Source: Pseudomonas fluorescens (GTDB lineage: Bacteria > Pseudomonadota > Gammaproteobacteria > Pseudomonadales > Pseudomonadaceae). From it: a stretch of DNA of 64,000 bases. The notes below the pieces were generated by a model. That model worked only from the letters and a program-made list of their open reading frames with translations, did no database searches and had not been told where the DNA came from. The stretch lies in NCBI RefSeq assembly GCF_902497855.1, contig NZ_CABVHU010000005.1, positions 124,001 through 188,000 on the forward strand, written 5' to 3'. Below, piece by piece: positions 35,773 to 44,123 of this stretch; positions within the stretch are counted from its first letter, which is position 1; each line of letters opens with the position of its first letter. The position numbers and the translations under genes are program-made.

Positions 35773-36078
35773 CTACTTCACCCCCGCCCGCACCACCGAC
35801 AACTCCGGCACCTGCCCCCGTCGCTGACTCAGGTACCGCGTACAGCTCACCCGCAAAAACGAAGCAAAATTGACCACCTCTCCGCGATAATCCATCACCT
35901 CTTCATACAGCTTGGCGATCAACTGATTGGTGGTCATGCCGTCGACCTCGGCGATCTCGCGGAGGATGTCCCAGAACTGATTCTCCAGGCGCAAGGTGGT
36001 AACCACCCCACAGATACGCAGCGAGCGGGAGCGCGATTCGTAGAGAATCGGATCGGCTTTGACGTAGAGCTCGCACAT
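35773..36078 (-). CDS. Ribbon-helix-helix domain protein
   Basis: Small protein of 101 residues with an RHH_4-type fold: SLRICGVVTTLRLENQFWDI followed by LREIAEVDGMTTNQLIAKLY, the beta strand and two helices of the domain, then a C-terminal helix. It probably binds DNA as a dimer or interacts with a partner. It lies 14 bases behind the DJ-1/PfpI gene on the same strand and may be co-transcribed with it. The frame could extend upstream, but MCELYVKADP is the natural start. Confidence 0.75.
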   Translation of the reverse strand: MCELYVKADPILYESRSRSLRICGVVTTLRLENQFWDILREIAEVDGMTTNQLIAKLYEEVMDYRGEVVNFASFLRVSCTRYLSQRRGQVPELSVVRAGVK

Positions 36079-36092
36079 GCACAGGTCCCTCG

Positions 36093-36674
36093 TTACAGCG
36101 TGATTTTGGTGCCCAGCAATCCAAGGAAACCAGCCAGCCAGCTCGGATGGGCCGGCCAGGCCGGGGCAGTGGCCAGATTGCCTTGAACGTGACCTTGCGT
36201 CACCGGGATATCGATGAACGTACCGCCGGCCAGGCGCACTTCCGGGGCACACGCCGGGTAGGCGCTGCACTCGCGACCTTCCAGAATGCCCGCCGCCGCC
36301 AGCAATTGCGCGCCGTGACACACGGCAGCGATCGGTTTGCCGGCCTTGTCGAACGCTCGCACCAGTTCCAGGACTTTTTCGTTCAGGCGCAGGTACTCCG
36401 GCGCACGACCGCCCGGTACCAGCAGGGCGTCGTAATCAGTTTCGGCCACCTGGGCAAAATCGAAGTTCAGGGCAAACAGGTGACCGGGCTTTTCACTGTA
36501 GGTCTGGTCGCCTTCGAAGTCATGGATCGCCGTGCGCACGGTCTGGCCAGCGGTTTTGTCCGGGCAAACGGCGTGCACCGTGTGGCCGACCATCAGCAGT
36601 GCCTGGAAGGGCACCATCACTTCATAGTCCTCGACGTAATCGCCGACCAGCATCAGAATTTTCTTGGCAGCCAT
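36093..36674 (-). CDS. DJ-1/PfpI family protein
   Basis: Protein of 193 residues in the DJ-1/PfpI superfamily. It begins [20 protein letters not shown] with the conserved acidic residue and has the nucleophile-elbow cysteine in [16 protein letters not shown] and [10 protein letters not shown]. Members act as glyoxalases, deglycases or amidases; which applies is not clear. No signal peptide, so cytoplasmic. It is first of a likely pair with the RHH gene. Confidence 0.88.
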   Translation of the reverse strand: MAAKKILMLVGDYVEDYEVMVPFQALLMVGHTVHAVCPDKTAGQTVRTAIHDFEGDQTYSEKPGHLFALNFDFAQVAETDYDALLVPGGRAPEYLRLNEKVLELVRAFDKAGKPIAAVCHGAQLLAAAGILEGRECSAYPACAPEVRLAGGTFIDIPVTQGHVQGNLATAPAWPAHPSWLAGFLGLLGTKITL

Positions 36675-36772
36675 GGGGTGGACTCCTCTGGGGAACAGGT
36701 GGGTTTGCAGGAGTATTCAAGGTAGTCCTTAATTTGCATGGCAGGTAATACCCGACTACTACGCCGATCCCT

Positions 36773-36942
36773 TGTAGGAGCTGGCTTGCCAGCGAAGGAC
36801 GCATAGGCGACGCTTTTTTCCAGTCAGCACGCGTCATCGTTAACGTCCATCACTGCGGGGCGGCGATCCGACTTGCCAGCGAAGGCGGCCTTGAGAACGC
36901 CGCAAGACTTGAGGGCCTCTTCGCCAGCAAGCCGGCTCCTAC
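36773..36942. repeat. REP cluster
   Basis: Several alternating REP units (TGTAGGAGCTGGCTTGCCAG, ..GATCCGACTTGCCAGCGAAG, GCCAGCAAGCCGGCTCCTAC) fill most of the 385-base gap between the DJ-1 and EamA genes. Confidence 0.85.
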
Positions 36943-37060
36943 GTTGGGGGCATTACCCCCAACTGTACGGATAACTCTGCACCTAGCTGTAACAGCGCAG
37001 ACACCACGGTTTATGGCTAGATGAAGGCTCTTCCCGCCACCTTCGATTCTGGTCGCCATC

Positions 37061-37966
37061 ATGTCCTCGCGCGAAAACACTGGCATGGCCCTCGGTCTGC
37101 TCGGCGTTGTGATCTTCAGCCTTACCCTGCCCTTCACACGGATCGTCGTGCAGGAACTCCATCCGTTGCTCAACGGCCTGGGCCGTGCACTGTTCGCGGC
37201 GGTTCCGGCCGCGATGCTGTTGCTGTGGCGCCGGGAACGATGGCCAACGTGGAAACAAGTCAAAGGCCTGAGCCTGGTGATTGCCGGGGTGATACTGGGC
37301 TTCCCGGTACTCTCGGCCTGGGCCATGCAAACCTTGCCGGCATCCCACGGCGCACTGGTCAACGGCCTGCAACCGCTGTGCGTGGCGCTGTATGCCGCCT
37401 GGTTGTCCCATGAACGACCGTCGAAAGCTTTCTGGGCCTGCGCCGCCCTGGGCAGTGCGCTGGTGCTCGGGTATGCGTTGATCAGCGGTGCCGGCAGCAT
37501 TCAGCCCGGTGATTTGCTGATGCTGGGGGCGATCGCCGTGGGTGGCCTGGGGTATGCCGAAGGCGGCCGGTTGGCCAAGGAGATGGGCGGCTGGCAGGTG
37601 ATCTGCTGGGCACTGGTGCTGTCGACACCGCTGCTGATCGGACCGGTGCTGTACCTGGCGCTGCAACATCAAGGAGAGATTTCGACCAGGACCTGGTGGG
37701 CGTTCGGTTACGTCTCGCTGTTTTCGCAGTTCATCGGTTTCTTTGCCTGGTACGCCGGGCTGGCCATGGGCGGCATTGCCCGGGTCAGTCAGATCCAGCT
37801 GTTGCAGATCTTCTTCACCATCGCGTTTTCGGCGTTGTTCTTCGGGGAGCACGTCGAGCCGATTACCTGGCTGTTTGCCGCGGGGGTGATAGTGACGGTG
37901 ATTCTGGGCCGCAAGACGGCGGTCAAATCAACTGTGGGAGCGAGCCTGCTCGCGAAAGCAGACTGA
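37061..37966 (+). CDS. EamA/DMT family transporter
   Basis: Ten-span drug/metabolite transporter of 301 residues, built from two EamA repeats (MALGLLGVVIFSLTLPFTRI... and ..LMLGAIAVGGLGYAEGGRLA). It likely exports a metabolite; substrate unknown. The last ten codons (VGASLLAKAD) are encoded by a REP element, so the C terminus has been replaced or extended by repeat sequence. The ribosome site is weak, and a later ATG at 37085 is possible. Confidence 0.82.
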   Translation: MSSRENTGMALGLLGVVIFSLTLPFTRIVVQELHPLLNGLGRALFAAVPAAMLLLWRRERWPTWKQVKGLSLVIAGVILGFPVLSAWAMQTLPASHGALVNGLQPLCVALYAAWLSHERPSKAFWACAALGSALVLGYALISGAGSIQPGDLLMLGAIAVGGLGYAEGGRLAKEMGGWQVICWALVLSTPLLIGPVLYLALQHQGEISTRTWWAFGYVSLFSQFIGFFAWYAGLAMGGIARVSQIQLLQIFFTIAFSALFFGEHVEPITWLFAAGVIVTVILGRKTAVKSTVGASLLAKAD

Positions 37967-38022
37967 CAGTCAACCAGGATGTTGGCTGTTACGGCCCCTT
38001 CGCGAGCAGGCTCGCTCCCACA
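37933..38022. repeat. REP pair overlapping the EamA gene end
   Basis: TGTGGGAGCGAGCCTGCTCG and inverted GCGAGCAGGCTCGCTCCCAC; the first unit lies inside the last codons of the EamA gene. Confidence 0.85.
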
Positions 38023-38025
38023 GGA

Positions 38026-39231
38026 TCAGAGGTAACCGTCAGCCCTCAGCAGGGTTTCCAGGCAATGCTCGCTGATGTGGTAGAAATCCTTCAATTGCTC
38101 AATCTTCACCAACAGCTGAGCCGGGTCCACCGGTTCGGCGCGCTTGACCGCCAGGATCATCTTGTTCTTGTTGGTGTGCTCCAATGAAATGAACTCGAAG
38201 ACCTTGGTTTCATAACCGCAGGCTTCCAGGAACAACGCACGCAAACTGTCGGTCACCATCTCCGCCTGTTGGCCCAGGTGCAAGCCGTATTGCAGCATCG
38301 GCTTGAGCAGCGCCGGGCTCTGGATCTGCAGGCGGATCTGCTTGTGGCAGCACGGCGAGCACATGATGATCGAAGCCCCGGAGCGAATGCCGGTGTGGAT
38401 CGCGTAGTCGGTAGCGATGTCGCAGGCATGCAGCGCGATCATCACGTCCAGTTCGCTCGGCGCGACGCTGCGCACATCACCGCATTTGAACACCAGCCCC
38501 GGATGCTCCAGCTTTGCAGCCGCGGTGTTGCACAGGGTGACCATGTCTTCACGCAGCTCGACCCCGGTCACCTCGCCTTCGGCTTTCAAGGTATTGCGCA
38601 GGTAGTCGTGGATCGCGAACGTCAAATAACCCTTGCCAGAACCGAAATCCGCAACCCGTACCGGCTTGTCCAGCGCCAGCGGCGAGGAGGTCAACGCATG
38701 GCTGAAGACTTCGATGAACTTGTTGATCTGCTTCCACTTGCGCGACATCGCCGGGATCAGCTCATGTTGCTTGTTGGTCACGCCGAGGTCGGCGAGAAAT
38801 GGCCGGCTCAGGTCGAGGAAGCGGTTTTTCTCGCGGTTGTGCTCGGCGGATGGCACTTCGCGTAATTGCTGAGGTTTGCTCTTGAACAGCGAAGACTTGC
38901 CCTTTTTGCTGTATTCGAGCTGGGCTTCGTCAGTCAGCGCCAGCAAATGCGCATTTTTGAACGAGGCCGGCAGCAACCCGGCGATGGTCGCGATGCCCTC
39001 GGCAAGCGCCAGGTTCTTGGTGATGTCGCGGGTCTTGTAACGGTAGACGAACGACAGGCAGGGCTGATCCTTGACCGTCAGTTGCTTGATGATCAGCCGC
39101 TGCAGGTCTGTCTCGGTGCCAACGTACTTGGCCAGCACCAGCTTGATGAAAGCGTTCTGCTTCAGACTGCTCGCCAACAGGTCGATAAACTGCGCGTGAT
39201 GATCCGGCGTGAGGCTGGCGGTAACGGACAT
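38026..39231 (-). CDS. SAM-dependent methyltransferase
   Basis: Cytoplasmic methyltransferase of 401 residues (Methyltransf_32-like). The C-terminal half carries SAM motif I as VADFGSGKGYLTFAIHDYL and the ELREDMVTLCNTAA acidic loop, then IALHACDIATDYAI with the CSPCCHKQ cysteine cluster. The N-terminal third is a separate helical region. Substrate is unknown; RNA or protein are possibilities. ATG 39231 (MSVTASLTPDH) is the natural start; the frame extends upstream without conserved content. Confidence 0.82.
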   Translation of the reverse strand: MSVTASLTPDHHAQFIDLLASSLKQNAFIKLVLAKYVGTETDLQRLIIKQLTVKDQPCLSFVYRYKTRDITKNLALAEGIATIAGLLPASFKNAHLLALTDEAQLEYSKKGKSSLFKSKPQQLREVPSAEHNREKNRFLDLSRPFLADLGVTNKQHELIPAMSRKWKQINKFIEVFSHALTSSPLALDKPVRVADFGSGKGYLTFAIHDYLRNTLKAEGEVTGVELREDMVTLCNTAAAKLEHPGLVFKCGDVRSVAPSELDVMIALHACDIATDYAIHTGIRSGASIIMCSPCCHKQIRLQIQSPALLKPMLQYGLHLGQQAEMVTDSLRALFLEACGYETKVFEFISLEHTNKNKMILAVKRAEPVDPAQLLVKIEQLKDFYHISEHCLETLLRADGYL

Positions 39232-39361
39232 GTAAAAAACGTCTCGGCGTGAAAAATCGGGGAATGACCGGCATTTTAAGGGGGATAGGGGTTTTCGGCA
39301 CGGGGTTATTTCTCGGCAGGTCCCGGCCACGCCTCCAGGACCTGCATCCACCGCTGAACCC

Positions 39362-39724
39362 TCAGGGTTCCACCAACCGCAGTTTACGGTTGGTGGGCGA
39401 GTTGATGACGTACTTGACGATCAACCCCACCGGCACCGCCCAAGTCAGGCCGTTGGCCGGATCAGTGACCACGGCGACGGTTTCGGAGCTGGCCGAAATA
39501 TCCAGACGCCGGCGATCATGGCTCGACTTGAGCACGCCATAGGCATGGCTGACCAGCCTTTCCGCCAGATGCATCGGCACATCGATACTCTCCAGGTGCT
39601 TCACCGCACGACAGAACAGCACCTGATCATCGATCAATCCGTCGCCCTCATGGCGGACCAGAAATGCCTGGGCGATGGCCAGCAACTCTTCATTCAATGC
39701 CTGGCTTTCATCGCCGTCCTTCAT
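39362..39724 (-). CDS. Hypothetical protein, 120 aa, in phage-derived operon
   Basis: I do not recognise this family. The protein is soluble with helices (LNEELLAIAQAFLVRHEG) and a C-terminal beta-rich half (ISASSETVAVVTDPANGLTW). It is last in a three-gene unit with 4-base overlaps after the Ogr-like zinc-finger gene, so it probably belongs to the same phage-derived regulatory module. No signal or membrane span. Confidence 0.55.
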   Translation of the reverse strand: MKDGDESQALNEELLAIAQAFLVRHEGDGLIDDQVLFCRAVKHLESIDVPMHLAERLVSHAYGVLKSSHDRRRLDISASSETVAVVTDPANGLTWAVPVGLIVKYVINSPTNRKLRLVEP

Positions 39725-40005
39725 GCCAACGACTCCTGTGGCGTTTCCCCCAACGGGGTCGCCACCGCAACGGGCCGGGCCGCGCGACGCAGGTCGGGGC
39801 CCGCACAGGGCAAGTGCACGGCCGGATTGGGCATGCCACTGGGCGACAGTTCATGGGTCATTTCGAACTCGGCCCGAACCGACCAGCCGCACGCCTCCGA
39901 CGTACATTGCAGATACGCCACCCGCAGAAAAATATGACGGCCCTCACTGGTACGAATACGCATCCGGTTCAGGCAGTGCGGGCACACCATTTTGTAAGTG
40001 CTCAT
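39721..40005 (-). CDS. Ogr/Delta-like zinc-finger protein
   Basis: Small protein of 94 residues with the Ogr/Delta zinc finger of P2-like phage late-gene activators: MVCPHCLNRMRIRTS and YLQCTSEACGWSVRAEFEMT supply the four cysteines (CxxC and CxxxxC). Such proteins turn on phage late promoters with RNA polymerase; here no late genes are adjacent. GGGAG precedes ATG 40005. It overlaps both neighbours by 4 bases and lies divergent to a CI-type repressor. Confidence 0.8.
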   Translation of the reverse strand: MSTYKMVCPHCLNRMRIRTSEGRHIFLRVAYLQCTSEACGWSVRAEFEMTHELSPSGMPNPAVHLPCAGPDLRRAARPVAVATPLGETPQESLA

Positions 40006-40217
40006 GCTTGGCTCCCGCCGGTGATCGAGTGGCAATCAACAGGATCAAACGCAATACTGCTTGAAACATTGATCGTTACTCCGGTCGGGTCCTGCGAATA
40101 ACGTCTGCCAGACAACCGTAAGTGCAATGGACCTCTGCGCATCAGGTACGAGTCAAGCTCGTAGGAAATCACCCTGATACCATTAGGAAGTTTCGACATC
40201 GTTTTGTTCTGATTCAT
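40002..40217 (-). CDS. Hypothetical protein, 71 aa, in phage-derived operon
   Basis: Unrecognised small protein starting MNQNKTMSKLPNGIRV, with no signal or membrane span. It is the first gene of the operon with the Ogr-like protein, overlapping it by 4 bases, and faces the CI-type repressor gene across a short intergenic region that probably holds the operator. A Cro-like role would fit the position but no helix-turn-helix is evident. Confidence 0.5.
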   Translation of the reverse strand: MNQNKTMSKLPNGIRVISYELDSYLMRRGPLHLRLSGRRYSQDPTGVTINVSSSIAFDPVDCHSITGGSQA

Positions 40218-40308
40218 AGTTGACGATTGATCACTCACAAGAAAAAAAGTACGCGATATGCGTAATCTAGACACTCAAAATGCATGTGTCAAAAGGAAGA
40301 GGCTAAAA

Positions 40309-40734
40309 TTGAGTAGCAAAAAATCACAAGACATCCTGACTCGCCTTAAGCTGATTACAGGCACAAAAACCGATGCCTCGTTATCTTCCGCGCTGCAGAT
40401 CAGTCCTCAAACACTCAGCAGCTGGAAAGGGCGCGACAGCACGCCATACTCATTATGCGTAGAAATAGCGCAGTCGCGTGGCATCTCGCTCGATTGGTTG
40501 CTGCTGGGTGAAGGACCTATCCTGCGGCATACACTGGCCGCGCCCGCCGATGACACTCAAGAAAGCGAAACACGGGAAAACACTATTCTCGCGCTCTGGC
40601 GATTGCTCAGCGAAGATGATCGCCGTGCCATACAACACGCGCTGGAAGAAAAATGGCGACTGCGCGATATGGAACTCAAACTGTCGGAAATGGCCTCTAC
40701 CCTCGCGGCACTGCAACATTCGAACGACACATGA
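40309..40734 (+). CDS. CI-type phage repressor-like protein
   Basis: DNA-binding protein of 141 residues with an N-terminal CI-repressor-type helix-turn-helix (DASLSSALQISPQTLSSWKG, then YSLCVEIAQSRGISLDWLLL) and a helical C-terminal tail that could mediate dimerisation. The C-terminal peptidase domain of full-length LexA-like repressors is absent. TTG 40309 is preferred because AGGAAGAGG lies 7 bases upstream; an ATG at 40258 is in frame without a ribosome site. It is divergent to the Ogr operon and convergent to the holin genes, so it probably controls the island. Confidence 0.75.
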   Translation: MSSKKSQDILTRLKLITGTKTDASLSSALQISPQTLSSWKGRDSTPYSLCVEIAQSRGISLDWLLLGEGPILRHTLAAPADDTQESETRENTILALWRLLSEDDRRAIQHALEEKWRLRDMELKLSEMASTLAALQHSNDT

Positions 40735-40758
40735 AGCCCCTTGTAATTCGACATTTCG

Positions 40759-41040
40759 CTACTTCAAGGCATGCCACAACAGCATGATGTTGCCGCTGCT
40801 GCGCATAATCAGTGAGCATGACAAAACGCTCACCACTGCATGCCATGGACTCACCGGCGCAAATGTCAGCAACACGTCCATGCCGGCAAGGCAAAACACC
40901 CCTCCGCACAGGCTGATCAATAGTCCGTCACACCAGCAATGCCGTTGTTCGTCACGCTGATAACAGGCAAGCCTGAACGCGCTCAGCAAATGAGCCACAC
41001 CGGTGACAAAGACCAGGGCGATCATTTCATTCCCCATCAT
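40759..41040 (-). CDS. Holin-like membrane protein, 93 aa
   Basis: Small protein with two or three hydrophobic spans (MIALVFVTGVAHLLSAFRLA, LLISLCGGVFCLAGMDVLLT, AVVSVLSCSLIMRSSGNIML), matching a three-span phage holin pattern. It overlaps the upstream holin by 4 bases (ATGA). The pair LuxR-holin-holin looks like a lysis-type cassette, but no endolysin follows; the next gene is the convergent CI-type repressor. Confidence 0.65.
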   Translation of the reverse strand: MMGNEMIALVFVTGVAHLLSAFRLACYQRDEQRHCWCDGLLISLCGGVFCLAGMDVLLTFAPVSPWHAVVSVLSCSLIMRSSGNIMLLWHALK

Positions 41041-41393
41041 CCCCGCCCTCGCAGGTGCCGAATGATTTCGCCGATACCGGCACCGTCAATCCACTGCATC
41101 AGCTTGATGCTGATGGGGATGACGATCAGTGCGCAGAAAAAAGCCGTCACGCCCCCGGTCAGGAATGGAGCCAGCCGCAACGCAACCGGGGTAAACAGAT
41201 AGCCGACGCCTGCCGACAGCAGCCAGGAGCCGATACGCTGCCAGGCCTTGAAATTGCTCCCGGTCGTCGTGACGAGCCATGCGCCCAGCGCCGCACCGAA
41301 CAGCGCCTCGCCATCGATCGAGGGCAGCGTCGCGATGCCCAACCCCAGCATGAGCCCGCTGAGACTGTTGTAAGTCGAGTCAGTCAGGCTCAT
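41037..41393 (-). CDS. Phage holin-like protein, 118 aa
   Basis: Small membrane protein of phage-holin type with about three spans (GLMLGLGIATLPSIDGEALF, WQRIGSWLLSAGVGYLFTPV, GGVTAFFCALIVIPISIKLM) and a charged C-terminal tail (EIIRHLRGRG). Holins form pores that release endolysin; alone it could also be a bacteriocin-release or cell-death factor. It starts inside the end of the luxR gene (14-base overlap), so expression is coupled to the regulator. Confidence 0.7.
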   Translation of the reverse strand: MSLTDSTYNSLSGLMLGLGIATLPSIDGEALFGAALGAWLVTTTGSNFKAWQRIGSWLLSAGVGYLFTPVALRLAPFLTGGVTAFFCALIVIPISIKLMQWIDGAGIGEIIRHLRGRG

Positions 41394-41682
41394 GGGCGCC
41401 TCGCGGATCGATTTCTGCAATAACAATGACGCCTGCCTCAATGGCTTTGAGCAAAGCGCTACTGCGCGAGTTGACGGCAAACTTGCGGCGGATATTGGAG
41501 AAGTGAAAGTTGATCGTGGAGACCGAGCAATTCTGAATCATGGCGATCTCCCAGGAGGTTTTCCCCTGGTAGCACCAGATCAGGGCTTGCTTCTCTTTAG
41601 CCGTCAGTCGGGCCGATGGAAAATGTCCTCCGCCACCGGGCACTGCACAAACAAAAGAGTCGAGCGGTTGATGCGTTGACAT
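41380..41682 (-). CDS. Short LuxR-type regulator
   Basis: DNA-binding protein of 100 residues consisting of a LuxR/GerE helix-turn-helix (LTAKEKQALIWCYQGKTSWE, then MIQNCSVSTINFHFSNIRRK) without an autoinducer-binding domain. GAGGGAG lies 7 bases before ATG 41682. It is the first gene of a unit with two holins, so it likely controls their expression or links them to a physiological signal. Relatives of this type occur near bacteriocin and phage lysis genes in Pseudomonas. Confidence 0.8.
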   Translation of the reverse strand: MSTHQPLDSFVCAVPGGGGHFPSARLTAKEKQALIWCYQGKTSWEIAMIQNCSVSTINFHFSNIRRKFAVNSRSSALLKAIEAGVIVIAEIDPRGAHEPD

Positions 41683-41819
41683 GACAAAAACTCCCTCTAT
41701 GTCAGAACACCCGTTTCCGGGCGCTCACTGTTAGAGAGAGATGTTGAAGACAGGCCTGCACTCAGACAACTTGCCGGAGTTGTAGCGTCGCGCGCTACAC
41801 AAACGGGCCTGCCCGGGCC

Positions 41820-42437
41820 TCAGCCCAGCACCACCAGTCGGTTGGGCAATTCATTGCGCACATGGGTCACCGGCACATGCACCTTGAGCAATTCGCCGCA
41901 GGCTTCGACGCAGGTGACAAACCCCTGCAAGGTCTGGCCTTGTTTCACCTGCTCAGTGAACGCCGTCACGATCGCGTCCCAGTTGGTGTTATCCAGGCGC
42001 TTCGAAATGCCCTCATCCACCAGGATCTCGACATAGCGCTCGGCCTCCGAGACGAAAATCAGCATGCCCGTGCTGCCCATCGTGTGATGCAGGTTTTGCT
42101 CCAGGAACTGCCGACGCGCCAGGTTCGAGGCGCGCCAGTGACGCACCGAGCGCGGGATCAGGCGGGTGGTGACTTTGGGCATTCGAAACACCAGGCACAG
42201 CACGATGAAGCTGACCCATTGCACCAGCAGCAGGCTGTGCAGGGTCAGCCAGCCGGTCAGGTAATGCACGACCCCCGGCACCACCAGCGCCAGCAGGCTG
42301 GCCCAGAGCAACGGGATGTAGGCATAGTCGTCGGCACGGGCCGCGAGCACTGTCACCAGTTCGGCGTCGGTGTCGCGCTCGACCCGGGCAATCGCCTCGG
42401 CGACTTTGCGTTGTTCGTGTTCGGTCAGTAATGCCAT
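41820..42437 (-). CDS. TPM-domain membrane protein
   Basis: Membrane protein of 205 residues with a TPM domain (TDAELVTVLAARADDYAYIP and RYVEILVDEGISKRLDN) interrupted by a hydrophobic region of about two spans (LLWASLLALVVPGVVHYL, LLLVQWVSFIVLCLVF). TPM proteins are suggested to act in photosystem or metallo-enzyme maintenance elsewhere, but in Pseudomonas the role is unknown. It is last in a unit with a second TPM protein and LemA. Confidence 0.82.
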   Translation of the reverse strand: MALLTEHEQRKVAEAIARVERDTDAELVTVLAARADDYAYIPLLWASLLALVVPGVVHYLTGWLTLHSLLLVQWVSFIVLCLVFRMPKVTTRLIPRSVRHWRASNLARRQFLEQNLHHTMGSTGMLIFVSEAERYVEILVDEGISKRLDNTNWDAIVTAFTEQVKQGQTLQGFVTCVEACGELLKVHVPVTHVRNELPNRLVVLG

Positions 42438-42476
42438 GTTTGAAGATGCCTGCTCGCTATTGTTTTACCGATGTCA

Positions 42477-43232
42477 TCACCAGCCGCCCGACGAACCACC
42501 ACCGCCGAAACTGCCACCGCCGCCGCTGAAGCCACCGCCTCCTCCGCCACCAAAACCGCCACCGCCAAACCCGCCTCCCGAGCTGCCTCGGCCACCACCG
42601 CCACCGCTTGGCAGGATACCGAGCATCTGGCCGACGAAAATCGCCAGGATGAACAGCATCACCAGAAACACCAGCAACCCCGGATGCCGCGAAACGAAGT
42701 CGCTTTGCTGATCGCCTCGGGACTCGTACACCGTGGACGGCTCATCCAGCGGGTTGCCCCCCAGCACCACCAGCATCGCCGCGACCCCGTCGCTGATGCC
42801 CTTGCTGAAGTTGCCGGCCTTGAAGGCCGGGGTGATCACCTGATTGATGATCACCGAACTCTGCGCATCGGTCAGGCGTTCTTCCAGGCCATAACCGACT
42901 TCGATGCGCAACCTGCGCTCATCGCGGGCGACGATCAGCAACGCGCCGTTGTTCTTGTCCTTCTGGCCGATGCCCCAGTGACGCCCGAGCTGATAACCGA
43001 AGTCCGCGATGTCAGTGCCCTGCAAATCCGGCAACGTGACCACCACCAACTGCTCACCGGTGGCCTTTTCATGGGCGTTGAGCTGTTGGGTGAGCTGCTC
43101 GCGCACCGACGGCTCGATCATCCCGGCGTTGTCCACCACCCGCCCCGTCAGTTGCGGGAACTTCAATTCGGCCTGGGCCGTCAGGGCAAACACCCAGAGC
43201 AACAGCACCAGGCCAACTTTCAACACGCGCAT
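42477..43232 (-). CDS. TPM-domain protein with glycine-rich tail (YgcG type)
   Basis: Exported membrane protein of 251 residues. A signal peptide (VLKVGLVLLLWVFALTAQAE) precedes the TPM domain (about 25-150, LTGRVVDNAGMIEPSVREQL, GYGLEERLTDAQSSVIINQV), then a membrane span (LVFLVMLFILAIFVGQMLG) and a glycine-rich tail of about 50 residues (GGGGRGSSGGGFGGGGFGG). ATG 43232 is supported by TGAGG 7 bases upstream; ATG 43244 is the alternative. It sits between LemA and the second TPM gene, the usual arrangement. Confidence 0.88.
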   Translation of the reverse strand: MRVLKVGLVLLLWVFALTAQAELKFPQLTGRVVDNAGMIEPSVREQLTQQLNAHEKATGEQLVVVTLPDLQGTDIADFGYQLGRHWGIGQKDKNNGALLIVARDERRLRIEVGYGLEERLTDAQSSVIINQVITPAFKAGNFSKGISDGVAAMLVVLGGNPLDEPSTVYESRGDQQSDFVSRHPGLLVFLVMLFILAIFVGQMLGILPSGGGGGRGSSGGGFGGGGFGGGGGGGFSGGGGSFGGGGSSGGW

Positions 43233-43275
43233 TGGCAACCTCATGCAGGGTGACGCATCCAACCTGAACCAGCGC

Positions 43276-43887
43276 TTACTGGAACTTCACTTGCGGTGCT
43301 TTTTGCGCTTCGGGGCTGGTGGCCTCGAAGGTCTCGCGCACAGGCAAATCGCTGTACATCACCGTGTGCCACAGGCGACCGGGGAAGGTGCGGATTTCGG
43401 TGTTGTACTTTTGCACCGCCAGAATGAAGTCCCGGCGCGCCACGGCGATGCGGTTCTCGGTGCCTTCAAGCTGCGACTGCAACGCGAGGAAGTTCTGGTT
43501 GGCCTTGAGATCCGGATAGCGCTCGACGACCACCATCAAACGACTCAATGCGCCGGTCAGCTGATCCTGGGCCTGCTGGAACTGTTTAAGTTTCTCCGGA
43601 TTGTCCAGGGTGTTGGCATCGACCTGGATCGAAGTGGCCTTGGCCCGGGCTTCGACCACCGCGGTCAAGGTCTCCTGTTCATGCTGCGCGTAGCCCTTGA
43701 CGGTTTCCACCAGGTTGGGGATCAGGTCGGCGCGGCGCTGGTACTGGTTCTGCACCTGGCCCCAGGCGGCCTTGGCCTGTTCGTCGAGGGTCGGAATGTT
43801 GTTGATGCCGCAGCCTGCCAGCAAGGCGCTCAGCAACATCAAGGCTGCCAGCTGCAGGCGGGTCCGATAGTGGTGTCGTACGTTCAT
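43276..43887 (-). CDS. LemA family protein
   Basis: Lipoprotein-type LemA protein, 203 residues, with signal LQLAALMLLSALLAGC ending in lipobox LAGC. The LemA domain shows AAWGQVQNQYQRRADLIPNL, VVEARAKATSIQV and the late block YNTEIRTFPGRL. It forms a coiled, mainly helical periplasmic protein, function unknown. It is first of a three-gene unit with the two TPM genes, a common LemA-TPM association. Confidence 0.9.
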   Translation of the reverse strand: MNVRHHYRTRLQLAALMLLSALLAGCGINNIPTLDEQAKAAWGQVQNQYQRRADLIPNLVETVKGYAQHEQETLTAVVEARAKATSIQVDANTLDNPEKLKQFQQAQDQLTGALSRLMVVVERYPDLKANQNFLALQSQLEGTENRIAVARRDFILAVQKYNTEIRTFPGRLWHTVMYSDLPVRETFEATSPEAQKAPQVKFQ

Positions 43888-44123
43888 CTGGTTGACGCTC
43901 CCTTGCACATTCCGTTGAAAAAACAACCTGCGAACTTCGAAGACGGCTCTTGGGGCATAATTTGCGCCACCACTGGATTGCATCGAGCCAATGGGCTAAA
44001 AGATGCCCCAGCGCAAAACACTACCGAAGTGTGGCTGCATTTACCTGAACAACAATAGTCGCTCCCTAAATTTTGGCTGACCGGCGCGTATTCACTGCCG
44101 TTTAGGCTTAGAGAAAACCATTC

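Noticed and set aside
35003..36942. CRISPR array
   Set aside because: The repeats are REP-type palindromes in inverted or irregular arrangement without regular unique spacers, and no cas gene is present.
39362..41682. Complete prophage or R-type tailocin
   Set aside because: No integrase, capsid, tail, lysozyme or replication genes are present, only regulators and holins.
42370..43253. Plus-strand frames rich in Pro/Ala or Arg opposite the TPM gene
   Set aside because: They are the complement of the glycine-rich tail and export region of the minus-strand TPM protein and have no other support.
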